DNA of 64,000 bases from positions 52,044 to 116,043 of the forward strand of contig JAKCOZ010000596.1 of the NCBI GenBank assembly GCA_022605955.1, in the 5' to 3' direction. Position numbers and translations under genes: made by a program. The DNA comes from Rallus limicola (taxonomy: Eukaryota; Chordata; Aves; Gruiformes; Rallidae). This document shows positions 35,449 to 48,100 of the stretch, piece by piece (within the stretch, counting starts at the first letter, position 1; each line of letters opens with the position of its first letter). Below the pieces are notes generated by a model. It saw nothing but the letters and a program-made list of their open reading frames with translations. It did no database searches and had not been told where the DNA came from.

Positions 35449-38414
35449 GTGCTTTTCTCGGCCCTAGCAGACTGCAGTTCAAAACATGCTAAACGTCCAG
35501 CAATAACTCCCAAAGTAAAGAAGCTAGGCCTGAAAGGCATAGCTTGTCTGAAACCTCCTAACAGGACACACGAGCAGACCCTGTCACTTTGGCTCTCAGC
35601 CTTTTCCTTTGCCTGCAAAGAGGGAACATGCCTGGAACCTCCTACGGTGCTTTTCTCGGCCCTAGCAGACTGCAGTTCAAAACATGCTAAACGTCCAGCA
35701 ATAACTCCCAAAGTAAAGAAGCTAGGCCTGAAAGGCATAGCTTGTCTGAAACCTCCTAACAGGACACACGAGCAGACCCTGTCACTTTGGCTCTCAGCCT
35801 TTTCCTTTGCCTGCAAAGAGGGAACATGCCTGGAACCTCCTATGGTGCTTTTCTCGGCCCTAGCAGACTGCAGTTCAAAACATGCTAAACGTCCAGCAAT
35901 AACTCCCAAAGTAAAGAAGCTAGGCCTGAAAGGCATAGCTTGTCTGAAACCTCCTAACAGGACACACGAGCAGACCCTGTCACTTTGGCTCTCAGCCTTT
36001 TCCTTTGCCTGGAAAGAGGGAACATGCCTGGAACCTCCTACGGTGCTTTTCTCGGCCCTAGCAGACTGCAGTTCAAAACATGCTAAACGTCCAGCAATAA
36101 CTCCCAAAGTAAAGAAGCTAGGCCTGAAAGGCATAGCTTGTCTGAAACCTCCTAACAGGACACACGAGCAGACCCTGTCACTTTGGTTCTCAGCCTTTTC
36201 CTTTGCCTGGAAAGAGGGAACATGCCTGGAACCTCCTACGGTGTTTTTCTCGGCCCTAGCAGACTGCAGTTCAAAACATTCTAACGTCCAGCAATAACTC
36301 CCAAAGTAAAGAAGCGAGGCCTGAAAGGCATAGCTTGTCTGAAACCTCCTAACAGGACACACGATCAGACCCTGTCACTTTGGCTCTCAGCCTTTTCCTT
36401 TGCCTGGAAAGAGGGAACATGCCTGGAACCTCCTACGGTGCTTTTCTCGGCCCTAGCAGACTGCAGTTCAAAACATGCTAACGTCCAGCAATAACTCCCA
36501 AAGTAATGAAGCTAGGCCTGAAAGGCATAGCTTGTCTGAAACCTCCTAACAGGACACACGAGCAGACCCTGTCACTTTGGCTCTCAGCCTTTTCCTTTGC
36601 CTGGAAAGAGGGAACATGCCTGGAACCTCCTACGGTGCTTTTCTCGGCCCTAGCAGACTGCAGTTCAAAACATGCTAAACCTCCAGCAATAACTCCCAAA
36701 GTAAAGAAGCTAGGCCTGAAAGGCATAGCTTGTCTGAAACCTCCTAACAGGACACACGAGCAGACCCTGTCACTTTGGTTCTCAGCCTTTTCCTTTGCCT
36801 GGAAAGAGGGAACATGCCTGGAACCTCCTACGGTGTTTTTCTCGGCCCTAGCAGACTGCAGTTCAAAACATTCTAAACGTCCAGCAAAAACTCCCAAAGT
36901 AAAGAAGCGAGGCCTGAAAGGCATAGCTTGTCTGAAACCTCCTAACAGGACACACGATCAGACCCTGTCACTTTGGCTCTCAGCCTTTTCCTTTGCCTGG
37001 AAAGAGGGAACATGCCTGGAACCTCCTACGGTGCTTTTCTCGGCCCTAGCAGACTGCAGTTCAAAACATGCTAAACGTCCAGCAATAACTCCCAAGTAAA
37101 GAAGCTAGGCCTGAAAGGCATAGCTCGTCTGAAACCTCCTAACAGGACACACGAGCAGACCCTGTCACTTTGGCTCTCAGCCTTTTCCTTTGCCTGGAAA
37201 GAGGGAACATGCCTGGAACCTCCTACGGTGCTTTTCTCGGCCCTAGCAGACTGCAGTTCAAAACATGCTAAACGTCCAGCAATAACTCCAAAGTAAAGAA
37301 GCTAGGCCTGAAAGGCATAGCTTGTCTGAAACCTCCTAACAGGACACACGAGCAGACCCTGTCACTTTGGCTCTCAGCCTTTTCCTTTGCCTGGAAAGAG
37401 GGAACATGCCTGGAACCTCCTACGGTGCTTTTCTCGGCCCTAGCAGACTGCAGTTCAAAACATGCTAAACGTCCAGCAATAACTCCCAAAGTAAAGAAGC
37501 TAGGCCTGAAAGGCATAGCTCGTCTGAAACCTCCTAACAGGACACACGAGCAGACCCTGTCACTTTGACTCTCAGCCTTTTCCTTTGCCTGGAAAGAGGG
37601 AACATGCCTGGAACCTCCTACGGTGCTTTTCTCGGCCCTAGCAGACTGCAGTTCAAAACATGCTAAACGTCCAGCAATAACTCCCAAAGTAAAGAAACTA
37701 GGCCTGAAAGGCATAGCTTGTCTGAAACCTCCTAACAGGACACACGAGCAGACCCTGTCACTTTGGCTCTCAGCCTTTTCCTTTGCCTGGAAAGAGGGAA
37801 CATGCCTGGAACCTCCTACGGTGCTTTTCTCGGCCCTAGCAGACTGCAGTTCAAAACATGCTAAACGTCCAGCAATAACTCCCAAAGTAAAGAAGCTAGG
37901 CCTGAAAGGCATAGCTTGTCTGAAACCTCCTAACAGGACACACGAGCAGACCCTGTCACTTTGGCTCTCAGCCTTTTCCTTTGCCTGGAAAGAGGGAACA
38001 TGCCTGGAACCTCCTACGGTGCTTTTCTCGGCCCTAGCAGACTGCAGTTCAAAACATGCTAAACGTCCAGCAATAACTCCCAAAGTAAAGAAGCTAGGCC
38101 TGAAAGGCATAGCTTGTCTGAAACCTCCTAACAGGACACACGAGCAGACCCTGTCACTTTGGCTCTCAGCCTTTTTCTTTGCCTGGAAAGAGGGAACATG
38201 CCTGGAACCTCCTACGGTGCTTTTCTCGGCCCTAGCAGACTGCAGTTCAAAACATGCTAAACGTCCAGCAATAACTCCCAAAGTAAAGTAGCTAGGCCTG
38301 AAAGGCATAGCTTGTCTGAAACCTCCTAACAGGACACACGAGCAGACCCTGTCACTTTGGCTCTCAGCCTTTTCCTTTGCCTGGAAAGAGGGAACATGCC
38401 TGGAACCTCCTACG
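35449..38414 (+). repeat. Disordered 15-monomer block with four deletions
   Basis: It begins as the preceding type (two GCCTGC, TATGGTG, TTGGTTCTC 36185, GTGTTTTT 36241, CGATCAG 36362), but the TTGGTTCTC to CGATCAG group recurs three monomers later (36778, 36833, 36957). One-base deletions fall at about 36283, 36480, 37094 and 37288. Private substitutions include GTAATGAAG (about 36504), AAACCTCCAG (36678), GCAAAAACTCC (about 36885) and GAAACTAGG (37694). CTCGT occurs at 37125 and 37520, the latter with TTTGACTC (TGA 37566-37568). It ends in the normal TTTTTCTTT/TAG cassette. Total 2966 bp. Confidence 0.85.
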
Positions 38415-39760
38415 GTGCTTTTCTCGGCCCTAGCAGACTGCAGTTCAAAACATGCTAAACGTCCAGCAATAACTCCCAAAGTAAAGAAGCTAGGCTGAAA
38501 GGCATAGCTTGTCTGAAACCTCCTAACAGGACACACGAGCAGACCCTGTCACTTTGGCTCTCAGCCTTTTCCTTTGCCTGCAAAGAGGGAACATGCCTGG
38601 AACCTCCTACGGTGCTTTTCTCGGCCCTAGCAGACTGCAGTTCAAAACATGCTAAACGTCCAGCAATAACTCCCAAAGTAAAGAAGCTAGGCCTGAAAGG
38701 CATAGCTTGTCTGAAACCTCCTAACAGGACACACGAGCAGACCCTGTCACTTTGGCTCTCAGCCTTTTCCTTTGCCTGCAAAGAGGGAACATGCCTGGAA
38801 CCTCCTATGGTGCTTTTCTCGGCCCTAGCAGACTGCAGTTCAAAACATGCTAAACGTCCAGCAATAACTCCCAAAGTAAAGAAGCTAGGCCTGAAAGGCA
38901 TAGCTTGTCTGAAACCTCCTAACAGGACACACGATCAGACCCTGTCACTTTGGCTCTCAGCCTTTTCCTTTGCCTGGAAAGAGGGAACATGCCTGGAACC
39001 TCCTACGGTGCTTTTCTCGGCCCTAGCAGACTGCAGTTCAAAACATGCTAAACGTCCAGCAATAACTCCCAAATTAAAGAAGCTAGGCCTGAAAGGCATA
39101 GCTTGTCTGAAACCTCCTAACAGGACACACGAGCAGACCCTGTCACTTTGGCTCTCAGCCTTTTCCTTTGCCTGGAAAGAGGGAACATGCCTGGAACCTC
39201 CTACGGTGCTTTTCTCGGCCCTAGCAGACTGCAGTTCAAAACATGCTAAACGTCCAGCAATAACTCCAAAGTAAAGAAGCTAGGCCTGAAAGGCATAGCT
39301 CGTCTGAAACCTCCTAACAGGACACACGAGCAGACCCTGTCACTTTGACTCTCAGCCTTTTCCTTTGCCTGGAAAGAGGGAACATGCCTGGAACCTCCTA
39401 CGGTGCTTTTCTCGGCCCTAGCAGACTGCAGTTCAAAACATGCTAAACGTCCAGCAATAACTCCCAAAGTAAAGAAGCTAGGCCTGAAAGGCATAGCTTG
39501 TCTGAAACCTCCTAACAGGACACACGAGCAGACCCTGTCACTTTGGCTCTCAGCCTTTTCCTTTGCCTGGAAAGAGGGAACATGCCTGGAACCTCCTACG
39601 GTGCTTTTCTCGGCCCTAGCAGACTGCAGTTCAAAACATGCTAAACGTCCAGCAATAACTCCCAAAGTAAAGAAGCTAGGCCTGAAAGGCATAGCTTGTC
39701 TGAAACCTCCTAACAGGACACACGAGCAGACCCTGTCACTTTGGCTCTCAGCCTTTTCTT
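36280..39760 (+). other. Cluster of seven one-base deletions
   Basis: Shortened runs are seen at about 36283 and 36480 (CTAAACG to CTAACG), 37094 (CCCAAAG to CCCAAG), 37288 and 39266 (ACTCCCA to ACTCCA), 38495 (GGCCTG to GGCTG) and 39758 (TTTTCCTTT to TTTTCTTT). All seven are losses from runs of two to three identical bases (the last could also be loss of a T from the TTTTTC variant). None is seen in the other 60 kb apart from the two-base deletion near 2555. The pattern resembles homopolymer errors of long-read consensus, coinciding with disturbed HOR order. A genuinely decaying segment is the alternative. Confidence 0.85.
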
Positions 39761-40193
39761 TGCCTGGAAAGAGGGAACATGCCTGGAACCTCCTACGGTG
39801 CTTTTCTCGGCCCTAGCAGACTGCAGTTCAAAACATGCTAAACGTCCAGCAATAACTCCCAAAGTAAAGAAGCTAGGCCTGAAAGGCATAGCTTGTCTGA
39901 AACCTCCTAACAGGACACACGAGCAGACCCTGTCACTTTGGCTCTCAGCCTTTTTCTTTGCCTGGAAAGAGGGAACATGCCTGGAACCTCCTACGGTGCT
40001 TTTCTCGGCCCTAGCAGACTGCAGTTCAAAACATGCTAAACGTCCAGCAATAACTCCCAAAGTAAAGTAGCTAGGCCTGAAAGGCATAGCTTGTCTGAAA
40101 CCTCCTAACAGGACACACGAGCTGACCCTGTCACTTTGGCTCTCAGCCTTTTCCTTTGCCTGGAAAGAGGGAACATGCCTGGAACCTCCTACG
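38415..40193 (+). repeat. Disordered 9-monomer block with three deletions
   Basis: Order: GCCTGC (with GGCTG deletion, 38495); GCCTGC; TATGGTG (38807) with CGATCAG (38932) but no GTGTTTTT monomer; AAATTA (39073); CTCGT with TTTGACTC (39300-39348) and deletion at 39266; majority; a monomer with the TTTTCTTT deletion (39758); TTTTTCTTT; TAG. The last monomer has GAGCTGACC (40120). TATGGTG and CGATCAG, on separate monomers elsewhere, sit on one monomer here, which suggests a deletion or misassembly joining them. Length 1779 bp, three short of 9 x 198. Confidence 0.85.
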
Positions 40194-43100
40194 GTGCTTT
40201 TCTCGGCCCTAGCAGACTGCAGTTCAAAACATGCTAAACGTCCAGCAATAACTCCCAAAGTAAAGAAGCTAGGCCTGAAAGGCATAGCTTGTCTGAAACC
40301 TCCTAACAGGACACACGAGCAGACCCTGTCACTTTGGCTCTCAGCCTTTTCCTTTGCCTGCAAAGAGGGAACATGCCTGGAACCTCCTACGGTGCTTTTC
40401 TCGGCCCTAGCAGACTGCAGTTCAAAACATGCTAAACGTCCAGCAATAACTCCCAAAGTAAAGAAGCTAGGCCTGAAAGGCATAGCTTGTCTGAAACCTC
40501 CTAACAGGACACACGAGCAGACCCTGTCACTTTGGCTCTCAGCCTTTTCCTTTGCCTGCAAAGAGGGAACATGCCTGGAACCTCCTATGGTGCTTTTCTC
40601 GGCCCTAGCAGACTGCAGTTCAAAACATGCTAAACGTCCAGCAATAACTCCCAAAGTAAAGAAGCTAGGCCTGAAAGGCATAGCTTGTCTGAAACCTCCT
40701 AACAGGACACACGAGCAGACCCTGTCACTTTGGCTCTCAGCCTTTTCCTTTGCCTGGAAAGAGGGAACATGCCTGGAACCTCCTACGGTGCTTTTCTCGG
40801 CCCTAGCAGACTGCAGTTCAAAACATGCTAAACGTCCAGCAATAACTCCCAAAGTAAAGAAGCTAGGCCTGAAAGGCATAGCTTGTCTGAAACCCCCTAA
40901 CAGGACACACGAGCAGACCCTGTCACTTTGGTTCTCAGCCTTTTCCTTTGCCTGGAAAGAGGGAACATGCCTGGAACCTCCTACGGTGTTTTTCTCGGCC
41001 CTAGCAGACTGCAGTTCAAAACATTCTAAACGTCCAGCAATAACTCCCAAAGTAAAGAAGCGAGGCCTGAAAGGCATAGCTTGTCTGAAACCTCCTAACA
41101 GGACACACGATCAGACCCTGTCACTTTGGCTCTCAGCCTTTTCCTTTGCCTGGAAAGAGGGAACATGCCTGGAACCTCCTACGGTGCTTTTCTCGGCCCT
41201 AGCAGACTGCAGTTCAAAACATGCTAAACGTCCAGCAATAACTCCCAAAGTAAAGAAGCTAGGCCTGAAAGGCATAGCTTGTCTGAAACCTCCTAACAGG
41301 ACACACGAGCAGACCCTGTCACTTTGGCTCTCAGCCTTTTCCTTTGCCTGCAAAGAGGGAACATGCCTGGAACCTCCTACGGTGCTTTTCTCGGCCCTAG
41401 CAGACTGCAGTTCAAAACATGCTAAACCTCCAGCAATAACTCCCAAAGTAAAGAAGCTAGGCCTGAAAGGCATAGCTTGTCTGAAACCTCCTAACAGGAC
41501 ACACGAGCAGACCCTGTCACTTTGGCTCTCAGCCTTTTCCTTTGCCTGGAAAGAGGGAACATGCCTGGAACCTCCTACGGTGCTTTTCTCGGCCCTAGCA
41601 GACTGCAGTTCAAAACATGCTAAACGTCCAGCAATAACTCCCAAAGTAAAGAAGCTAGGCCTGAAAGGCATAGCTCGTCTGAAACCTCCTAACAGGACAC
41701 ACGAGCAGACCCTGTCACTTTGACTCTCAGCCTTTTCCTTTGCCTGGAAAGAGGGAACATGCCTGGAACCTCCTACGGTGCTTTTCTCGGCCCTAGCAGA
41801 CTGCAGTTCAAAACATGCTAAACGTCCAGCAATAACTCCCAAAGTAAAGAAGCTAGGCCTGAAAGGCATAGCTTGTCTGAAACCTCCTAACAGGACACAC
41901 GAGCAGACCCTGTCACTTTGGCTCTCAGCCTTTTCCTTTGCCTGGAAAGAGGGAACATGCCTGGAACCTCCTACGGTGCTTTTCTCGGCCCTAGCAGACT
42001 GCAGTTCAAAACATGCTAAACGTCCAGCAATAACTCCCAAAGTAAAGAAGCTAGGCCTGAAAGGCATAGCTTGTCTGAAACCTCCTAACAGGACACACGA
42101 GCAGACCCTGTCACTTTGGCTCTCAGCCTTTTCCTTTGCCTGCAAAGAGGGAACATGCCTGGAACCTCCTACGGTGCTTTTCTCGGCCCTAGCAGACTGC
42201 AGTTCAAAACATGCTAAACGTCCAGCAATAACTCCCAAAGTAAAGAAGCTAGGCCTGAAAGGCATAGCTTGTCTGAAACCTCCTAACAGGACACACGAGC
42301 AGACCCTGTCACTTTGGCTCTCAGCCTTTTCCTTTGCCTGGAAAGAGGGAACATGCCTGGAACCTCCTACGGTGCTTTTCTCGGCCCTAGCAGACTGCAG
42401 TTCAAAACATGCTAAACGTCCAGCAATAACCTCCAAAGTAAAGAAGCGAGGCCTGAAAGGCATAGCTTGTCTGAAACCTCCTAACAGGACACACGAGCAG
42501 ACCCTGTCACTTTGGCTCTCAGCCTTTTCCTTTGCCTGGAAAGAGGGAACATGCCTGGAACCTCCTACGGTGCTTTTCTCGGCCCTAGCAGACTGCAGTT
42601 CAAAACATGCTAAACGTCCAGCAATAACTCCCAAAGTAAAGAAGCTAGGCCTGAAAGGCATAGCTTGTCTGAAACCTCCTAACAGGACACACGAGCAGAC
42701 CCTGTCACTTTGGCTCTCAGACTTTTCCTTTGCCTGGAAAGAGGGAACATGCCTGGAACCTCCTACGGTGCTTTTCTCGGCCCTAGCAGACTGCAGTTCA
42801 AAACATGCTAAACGTCCAGCAATAACTCCCAAAGTAAAGAAGCTAGGCCTGAAAGGCATAGCTTGTCTGAAACCTCCTAACAGGACACACGAGCAGACCC
42901 TGTCACTTTGGCTCTCAGCCTTTTCCTTTGCCTGGAAAGAGGGAACATGCCTGGAACCTCCTACGGTGCTTTTCTCGGCCCTAGCAGACTGCAGTTCAAA
43001 ACATGCTAAACGTCCAGCAATAACTCCCAAAGTAAAGAAGCGAGGCCTGAAAGGCATAGCTTGTCTGAAACCTCCTAACAGGACACACGAGCAGACCCTG

Positions 43101-43361
43101 TCACTTTGGCTCTCAGCCTTTTTCTTTGCCTGGAAAGAGAGAACATGCCTGGAACCTCCTACGGTGCTTTTCTCGGCCCTAGCAGACTGCAGTTCAAAAC
43201 ATGCTAAACGTCCAGCAATAACTCCCAAAGTAAAGTAGCTAGGCCTGAAAGGCATAGCTTGTCTGAAACCTCCTAACAGGACACACGAGCAGACCCTGTC
43301 ACTTTGGCTCTCAGCCTTTTCCTTTGCCTGGAAAGAGGGAACATGCCTGGAACCTCCTACG
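40194..43361 (+). repeat. 16-monomer block (3168 bp)
   Basis: Order: two GCCTGC; TATGGTG; CCCCCTAAC with TTGGTTCTC (40930); GTGTTTTT with CATTCTAA, CGAGG and CGATCAG (41108); GCCTGC; AAACCTCCAG (41424); CTCGT with TTTGACTC (TGA 41721-41723); majority; GCCTGC; majority; a CGAGG monomer with AACCTCCAAAG (42428); CTCAGAC (42716); majority; CGAGG with TTTTTCTTT and GAGAGAAC (43136); TAG. The last eight monomers recur at 48114-49697. Phase is regular again from 39798 onward. Confidence 0.9.
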
Positions 43362-45143
43362 GTGCTTTTCTCGGCCCTAGCAGACTGCAGTTCAAAACAT
43401 GCTAAACGTCCAGCAATAACTCCCAAAGTAAAGAAGCTAGGCCTGAAAGGCATAGCTTGTCTGAAACCTCCTAACAGGACACACGAGCAGACCCTGTCAC
43501 TTTGGCTCTCAGCCTTTTCCTTTGCCTGGAAAGAGGGAACATGCCTGGAACCTCCTACGGTGCTTTTCTCGGCCCTAGCAGACTGCAGTTCAAAACATGC
43601 TAAACGTCCAGCAATAACTCCCAAAGTAAAGAAGCTAGGCCTGAAAGGCATAGCTTGTCTGAAACCTCCTAACAGGACACACGAGCAGACCCTGTCACTT
43701 TGGCTCTCAGCCTTTTCCTTTGCCTGGAAAGAGGGAACATGCCTGGAACCTCCTACGGTGCTTTTCTCGGCCCTAGCAGACTGCAGTTCAAAACATGCTA
43801 AACGTCCAGCAATAACTCCCAAAGTAAAGAAGCTAGGCCTGAAAGGCATAGCTTGTCTGAAACCTCCTAACAGGACACACGAGCAGACCCTGTCACTTTG
43901 GCTCTCAGCCTTTTCCTTTGCCTGGAAAGAGGGAACATGCCTGGAACCTCCTACGGTGCTTTTCTCGGCCCTAGCAGACTGCAGTTCAAAACATGCTAAA
44001 CGTCCAGCAATAACTCCCAAAGTAAAGAAGCTAGGCCTGAAAGGCATAGCTTGTCTGAAACCTCCTAACAGGACACACGAGCAGACCCTGTCACTTTGGC
44101 TCTCAGCCTTTTCCTTTGCCTGGAAAGAGGGAACATGCCTGGAACCTCCTACGGTGCTTTTCTCGGCCCTAGCAGACTGCAGTTCAAAACATGCTAAACG
44201 TCCAGCAATAACTCCCAAAGTAAAGAAGCGAGGCCTGAAAGGCATAGCTTGTCTGAAACCTCCTAACAGGACACACGAGCAGACCCTGTCACTTTGGCTC
44301 TCAGCCTTTTCCTTTGCCTGGAAAGAGGGAACATGCCTGGAACCTCCTACGGTGCTTTTCTCGGCCCTAGCAGACTGCAGTTCAAAACATGCTAAACGTC
44401 CAGCAATAACTCCCAAAGTAAAGAAGCTAGGCCTGAAAGGCATAGCTTGTCTGAAACCTCCTAACAGGACACACGAGCAGACCCTGTCACTTTGGCTCTC
44501 AGCCTTTTCCTTTGCCTGGAAAGAGGGAACATGCCTGGAACCTCCTACGGTGCTTTTCTCGGCCCTAGCAGACTGCAGTTCAAAACATGCTAAACGTCCA
44601 GCAATAACTCCCAAAGTAAAGAAGCTAGGCCTGAAAGGCATAGCTTGTCTGAAACCTCCTAACAGGACACACGAGCAGACCCTGTCACTTTGGCTCTCAG
44701 CCTTTTCCTTTGCCTGGAAAGAGGGAACATGCCTGGAACCTCCTACGGTGCTTTTCTCGGCCCTAGCAGACTGCAGTTCAAAACATGCTAAACGTCCAGC
44801 AATAACTCCCAAAGTAAAGAAGCGAGGCCTGAAAGGCATAGCTTGTCTGAAACCTCCTAACAGGACACACGAGCAGACCCTGTCACTTTGGCTCTCAGCC
44901 TTTTTCTTTGCCTGGAAAGAGAGAACATGCCTGGAACCTCCTACGGTGCTTTTCTCGGCCCTAGCAGACTGCAGTTCAAAACATGCTAAACGTCCAGCAA
45001 TAACTCCCAAAGTAACGTAGCTAGGCCTGAAAGGCATAGCTTGTCTGAAACCTCCTAACAGGACACACGAGCAGACCCTGTCACTTTGGCTCTCAGCCTT
45101 TTCCTTTGCCTGGAAAGAGGGAACATGCCTGGAACCTCCTACG
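43362..45143 (+). repeat. 9-monomer block (1782 bp)
   Basis: Four majority monomers are followed by CGAGG, two majority, CGAGG with TTTTTCTTT and GAGAGAAC (44920), and a TAG monomer reading GTAACGTAG (45012). It resembles the end of the preceding block without the CTCAGAC monomer. The A to C change beside TAG is private and separates this copy from the other twelve cassettes. Confidence 0.9.
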
Positions 45144-48100
45144 GTGCTTTTCTCGGCCCTAGCAGACTGCAGTTCAAAACATGCTAAACGTCCAGCAATA
45201 ACTCCCAAAGTAAAGAAGCTAGGCCTGAAAGGCATAGCTTGTCTGAAACCTCCTAACAGGACACACGAGCAGACCCTGTCACTTTGGCTCTCAGCCTTTT
45301 CCTTTGCCTGGAAAGAGGGAACATGCCTGGAACCTCCTACGGTGCTTTTCTCGGCCCTAGCAGACTGCAGTTCAAAACATGCTAAACGTCCAGCAATAAC
45401 TCCCAAATTAAAGAAGCTAGGCCTGAAAGGCATAGCTTGTCTGAAACCTCCTAACAGGACACACGAGCAGACCCTGTCACTTTGGCTCTCAGCCTTTTCC
45501 TTTGCCTGGAAAGAGGGAACATGCCTGGAACCTCCTACGGTGCTTTTCTCGGCCCTAGCAGACTGCAGTTCAAAACATGCTAAACGTCCAGCAATAACTC
45601 CCAAAGTAAAGAAGCTAGGCCTGAAAGGCATAGCTTGTCTGAAACCTCCTAACAGGACACACGAGCAGACCCTGTCACTTTGGCTCTCAGCCTTTTCCTT
45701 TGCCTGCAAAGAGGGAACATGCCTGGAACCTCCTACGGTGCTTTTCTCGGCCCTAGCAGACTGCAGTTCAAAACATGCTAAACGTCCAGCAATAACTCCC
45801 AAAGTAAAGAAGCTAGGCCTGAAAGGCATAGCTTGTCTGAAACCTCCTAACAGGACACACGAGCAGACCCTGTCACTTTGGCTCTCAGCCTTTTCCTTTG
45901 CCTGCAAAGAGGGAACATGCCTGGAACCTCCTATGGTGCTTTTCTCGGCCCTAGCAGACTGCAGTTCAAAACATGCTAAACGTCCAGCAATAACTCCCAA
46001 AGTAAAGAAGCTAGGCCTGAAAGGCATAGCTTGTCTGAAACCTCCTAACAGGACACACGAGCAGACCCTGTCACTTTGGCTCTCAGCCTTTTCCTTTGCC
46101 TGGAAAGAGGGAACATGCCTGGAACCTCCTACGGTGCTTTTCTCGGCCCTAGCAGACTGCAGTTCAAAACATGCTAAACGTCCAGCAATAACTCCCAAAG
46201 TAAAGAAGCTAGGCCTGAAAGGCATAGCTTGTCTGAAACCCCCTAACAGGACACACGAGCAGACCCTGTCACTTTGGTTCTCAGCCTTTTCCTTTGCCTG
46301 GAAAGAGGGAACATGCCTGGAACCTCCTACGGTGTTTTTCTCGGCCCTAGCAGACTGCAGTTCAAAACATTCTAAACGTCCAGCAATAACTCCCAAAGTA
46401 AAGAAGCGAGGCCTGAAAGGCATAGCTTGTCTGAAACCTCCTAACAGGACACACGAGCAGACCCTGTCACTTTGGCTCTCAGCCTTTTCCTTTGCCTGGA
46501 AAGAGGGAACATGCCTGGAACCTCCTACGGTGCTTTTCTCGGCCCTAGCAGACTGCAGTTCAAAACATGCTAAACGTCCAGCAATAACTCCCAAAGTAAA
46601 GAAGCTAGGCCTGAAAGGCATAGCTTGTCTGAAACCTCCTAACAGGACACACGAGCAGACCCTGTCACTTTGGCTCTCAGCCTTTTCCTTTGCCTGGAAA
46701 GAGGGAACATGCCTGGAACCTCCTACGGTGCTTTTCTCGGCCCTAGCAGACTGCAGTTCAAAACATGCTAAACCTCCAGCAATAACTCCCAAAGTAAAGA
46801 AGCTAGGCCTGAAAGGCATAGCTTGTCTGAAACCTCCTAACAGGACACACGAGCAGACCCTGTCACTTTGGCTCTCAGCCTTTTCCTTTGCCTGGAAAGA
46901 GGGAACATGCCTGGAACCTCCTACGGTGCTTTTCTCGGCCCTAGCAGACTGCAGTTCAAAACATGCTAAACGTCCAGCAATAACTCCCAAAGTAAAGAAG
47001 CTAGGCCTGAAAGGCATAGCTTGTCTGAAACCTCCTAACAGGACACACGAGCAGACCCTGTCACTTTGGCTCTCAGCCTTTTCCTTTGCCTGGAAAGAGG
47101 GAACATGCCTGGAACCTCCTACGGTGCTTTTCTCGGCCCTAGCAGACTGCAGTTCAAAACATGCTAAACGTCCAGCAATAACTCCCAAAGTAAAGAAGCT
47201 AGGCCTGAAAGGCATAGCTTGTCTGAAACCTCCTAACAGGACACACGAGCAGACCCTGTCACTTTGGCTCTCAGCCTTTTCCTTTGCCTGGAAAGAGGGA
47301 ACATGCCTGGAACCTCCTACGGTGCTTTTCTCGGCCCTAGCAGACTGCAGTTCAAAACATGCTAAACGTCCAGCAATAACTCCCAAAGTAAAGAAGCGAG
47401 GCCTGAAAGGCATAGCTTGTCTGAAACCTCCTAACAGGACACACGAGCAGACCCTGTCACTTTGGCTCTCAGCCTTTTCCTTTGCCTGGAAAGAGGGAAC
47501 ATGCCTGGAACCTCCTACGGTGCTTTTCTCGGCCCTAGCAGACTGCAGTTCAAAACATGCTAAACGTCCAGCAATAACTCCCAAAGTAAAGAAGCTAGGC
47601 CTGAAAGGCATAGCTTGTCTGAAACCTCCTAACAGGACACACGAGCAGACCCTGTCACTTTGGCTCTCAGCCTTTTCCTTTGCCTGGAAAGAGGGAACAT
47701 GCCTGGAACCTCCTACGGTGCTTTTCTCGGCCCTAGCAGACTGCAGTTCAAAACATGCTAAACGTCCAGCAATAACTCCCAAAGTAAAGAAGCTAGGCCT
47801 GAAAGGCATAGCTTGTCTGAAACCTCCTAACAGGACACACGAGCAGACCCTGTCACTTTGGCTCTCAGCCTTTTCCTTTGCCTGGAAAGAGGGAACATGC
47901 CTGGAACCTCCTACGGTGCTTTTCTCGGCCCTAGCAGACTGCAGTTCAAAACATGCTAAACGTCCAGCAATAACTCCCAAAGTAAAGAAGCTAGGCCTGA
48001 AAGGCATAGCTCGTCTGAAACCTCCTAACAGGACACACGAGCAGACCCTGTCACTTTGACTCTCAGCCTTTTCCTTTGCCTGGAAAGAGGGAACATGCCT

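Noticed and set aside
19338..41077. Long minus-strand open frames at 19338-30590, 30624-33560, 33594-36362 and 39710-41077
   Set aside because: Same satellite frame, bounded by CGATCAG variants or one-base deletions. No feature distinguishes them from the rest of the array.
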